Positions 61,961-64,000 of a stretch of DNA of 64,000 bases are shown here, one piece after another. Origin of the DNA: Brevibacillus migulae (lineage in GTDB: Bacteria; Bacillota; Bacilli; Brevibacillales; Brevibacillaceae); assembly GCF_004521915.1 (NCBI RefSeq), contig NZ_SDKD01000003.1, forward strand, positions 1 to 64,000, read 5' to 3'. Positions within the stretch are counted from its first letter, which is position 1, and each line of letters starts with the position of its first letter. Below the pieces are notes generated by a model, which had not been told where the DNA came from, made no database searches, and saw only the letters and a list, made by a program, of their open reading frames with translations. Both the position numbers and the translations under genes were made by a program.

Positions 61961-64000
61961 ATGCGGAGAGCAATTAGCCAAGTAATGAAAGTGTTAATGA
62001 TTCTTTCCCTTCTTATACCCACTATTCCGTTTGTAGACATTAAAGTTATTGATGCAGCGCCTGCGTCAACAGGTGCTTACTATTATTCTGTCTCAAACAG
62101 CATGATTTCATCGATTAATAAACATGGGCTTACTCCCGGTAAGATTAATAAGGACAAAGTTGTAGTTGGTTCCTCAAAAGTTAAATTTGATAGGATACAA
62201 GCTCAATCAGATGATGGATTTGGGCCAATTGAGTCAGAAATAACAGTGGAAAGATGGGATGAAAATAGACAATCAATCCAAACGTTAACTGGATACGCAA
62301 TGGCATTCGCTGATCTAGCGAAAACCGCAGACGCAGGCTATATCATGGTTGACGATGTGGAGTTAGTAACCTGGATAAAAATTTTAAACGGAAATCCAAA
62401 CTATGTGAGGAGTAAAATTTTTCCATACAGAGTAACAGATAGAGATGGAAAATTCCTTTACAACGCATACAACCTTGCCGAAGTTGCCTATCATTCAGGA
62501 GGCCAAGGGGTTGAAAGTCCAACGGATGGTCTTGTTGAGACAAGAAATTCCCAAGAAGATTGGTGGGAAAGCCATGGCAAATTTATTGCCACTCCCAGAC
62601 CGAAAGCTGAGATTAAAGCGTACAGTGGTAACATTGAAAAGACCCGGTTCAAATCGAATGAAACAATTACTTTAAAAGGCAAAGTAACTGATTATTCGAT
62701 CTACGATAAGGGATCAACACCTGTAAATATTGCCATTATCAATACGAAAGCGAACAGCGAGTATCAAAGCAATGAAGGTGGCACGGAGTTACAAAAATCT
62801 CCTCCGCTTTCTGTTGGAGAGAACATTTACAAGGGCACCTTTGTAGCCACAGATAAGCACGGTAGGACAACACAAAGGTCAAGTGATACAGGCAATAGTA
62901 CCCCTGAAGAGATCTACATATCTGTTGAGGCAGCAGTTTGTACGGCTATATCCGGTACACTGAAAGTATCCGGCCAAGCAGACAAGACACTCAGTAATGG
63001 AGGAACTGAACCATTACCTAGCGGAAAAAACACCATCACCTTGGTGTTTCCCCAATCAGGAACATTAAAGATAGACGGGGCTACAAGAGGCACAGGTACG
63101 ACCTTCGCTAGTCTTCTCGTTGATGACTCTACGGTAATTCAATTTACACCAGCAAACGCTACCTATTGCACCTGGGAAAAAACCTTTACCTCTTCAGGTG
63201 GAGGCGGTGGTGATGGTGAAGATCCAGGGCAGAACGAATGCGATGATATCCTCGAAGTTTCGACGATGACAGGTTCAGGCAAGGGTGAAATCAAAACACA
63301 AATGCCATCAGATCCAGATACGGCTTATAAGCTTGCATACGATACAGATACCATCACGCTTGAAGCTGATGAACGTGGTGAATTTCGTATCGGAAATACC
63401 GTATTGAAGTCCAATACAGGTTTTGCGACAACGTTATATAGCGGGACCTTTCCGACGGATGGCTCCATTTTTACCCTGAGCTATCGATCGGAAGATGGCA
63501 AGGAGTGCTGGGTAAAAAAGTTTTACGTCGGTGAACGTAACACAGGAGAATATGAATGTCCGTGGTTTACTGCAGAAGATGGGTGGAATGGTAAACTTTT
63601 TGATGGGAATACAATTACCCAGGGCTTAAACAGTGATTTATCGATACGTGCTTGGTTTGAACCTCCTGGTGGAGAAGCTGACCATGTACCTGTCTATTGG
63701 AGAGTTACAGCACCGGATGGTTCCGTAAGCGAGTACCAAATGGAACTCAATGATCATGATCAAATGCGATTGCAGCCTACTAGCTTATTGACCATACGGG
63801 GTGGCTTCAAACAAGTCGGAACGTATACCATTACATACTTTTATGACAAGCTTGCCGGAAATGACCCGTATAAGTCTTGGAAGGAAATGGGCTGCCCGTG
63901 GACGATCTATGTGAATGTAAGTGCGTGTGAGAATACAACTTTCTCTGTAACGGACAATGGAAAAGCAGCGTATGCAAACAAGGATGCTGAAACGGGAGAA
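61961..64000 (+). CDS. Large secreted protein, 3' end beyond the window
   Basis: An open frame of at least 680 residues starting at ATG 61961 (AAAGGAGG upstream) and still open at the window edge. The signal peptide covers about residues 1-31 (MKVLMILSLLIPTIP). The body is Thr/Ser/Gly-rich and beta-strand-rich with a few paired Cys (CTAISGTLKV, ECDDILEV, KECWVKKF, YECPWF, MGCPWT), as in tandem extracellular Ig-like domains. A Gly-rich linker (SSGGGGGDGEDPG) divides it near residue 415. The DNA is AT-richer than the siderophore region. No family is recognised; an adhesin or surface-layer component is possible. Confidence 0.8.
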   Translation, partial: MRRAISQVMKVLMILSLLIPTIPFVDIKVIDAAPASTGAYYYSVSNSMISSINKHGLTPGKINKDKVVVGSSKVKFDRIQAQSDDGFGPIESEITVERWDENRQSIQTLTGYAMAFADLAKTADAGYIMVDDVELVTWIKILNGNPNYVRSKIFPYRVTDRDGKFLYNAYNLAEVAYHSGGQGVESPTDGLVETRNSQEDWWESHGKFIATPRPKAEIKAYSGNIEKTRFKSNETITLKGKVTDYSIYDKGSTPVNIAIINTKANSEYQSNEGGTELQKSPPLSVGENIYKGTFVATDKHGRTTQRSSDTGNSTPEEIYISVEAAVCTAISGTLKVSGQADKTLSNGGTEPLPSGKNTITLVFPQSGTLKIDGATRGTGTTFASLLVDDSTVIQFTPANATYCTWEKTFTSSGGGGGDGEDPGQNECDDILEVSTMTGSGKGEIKTQMPSDPDTAYKLAYDTDTITLEADERGEFRIGNTVLKSNTGFATTLYSGTFPTDGSIFTLSYRSEDGKECWVKKFYVGERNTGEYECPWFTAEDGWNGKLFDGNTITQGLNSDLSIRAWFEPPGGEADHVPVYWRVTAPDGSVSEYQMELNDHDQMRLQPTSLLTIRGGFKQVGTYTITYFYDKLAGNDPYKSWKEMGCPWTIYVNVSACENTTFSVTDNGKAAYANKDAETGE

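Overview
The window looks like chromosomal DNA of a Gram-positive, Brevibacillus-like member of the Bacilli. I infer this from strong AGGAGG-type ribosome binding sites, TTG/GTG starts, sigma-A-type promoters, intrinsic terminators with long T-runs, and genes resembling Bacillus yxcD, bsaA, ywfO/ywgA and thiN; the genus is a guess. I saw no rRNA, tRNA, CRISPR array, transposase or phage module.

Layout. 0-5 kb: small envelope genes, a thiol peroxidase, a fatty-acid desaturase, and a TetR/epimerase pair carrying the same palindrome in front of each gene. 4.5-6.1 kb: a secreted DUF5666-type protein behind a c-di-GMP-I riboswitch (minus strand). 6.2-12.4 kb: hrpB, an FAD-dependent dehydrogenase behind an atypical purine-type riboswitch with its own terminator, and a glutaminyl-tRNA synthetase. 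12.8-18 kb: an HD phosphohydrolase and an etfB-etfA-fixC-fixX electron-transfer operon. 18-20.7 kb: an ECF41-type sigma factor and a small membrane gene, both apparently out of frame by one base in A-runs, then an AT-rich secreted protein. 20.9-36 kb: thiN/bactofilin/M23 operon, DNA repair and RNA modification genes, an SLH-DUF4855 protein, a radical SAM protein, an MFS exporter behind an attenuator-like leader, an M29 aminopeptidase and a pseudouridine synthase. 36-43.5 kb: a TetR-controlled RND efflux operon and a ywfO/ywgA-like pair.

43.6-60.4 kb is the most notable gene block: a Fur-box-controlled locus for an NRPS-independent (NIS) carboxylate siderophore. It has an AraC-binding-protein fusion regulator, a LuxR-type HTH protein, a diaminobutyrate-type aminotransferase, three IucA/IucC synthetases, a FhuF-like reductase, an MFS exporter, an RraA-fold protein lacking a usually conserved arginine, an NtaA/SnaA-type flavin monooxygenase, and a lipoprotein plus two FecCD permeases for uptake (no ATPase gene). 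The combination does not match a siderophore pathway I can name. The window ends in an AT-richer run of secreted proteins, the last one cut by the window edge.

The most novel-looking non-coding feature is a ~225-bp element present three times (12.6, 29.0 and 41.4 kb), always in the same orientation between a terminator and the next plus-strand gene. Each copy folds into nested long stems, and the copies differ by compensatory base-pair changes, which points to a conserved structured RNA or a mobile hairpin repeat.
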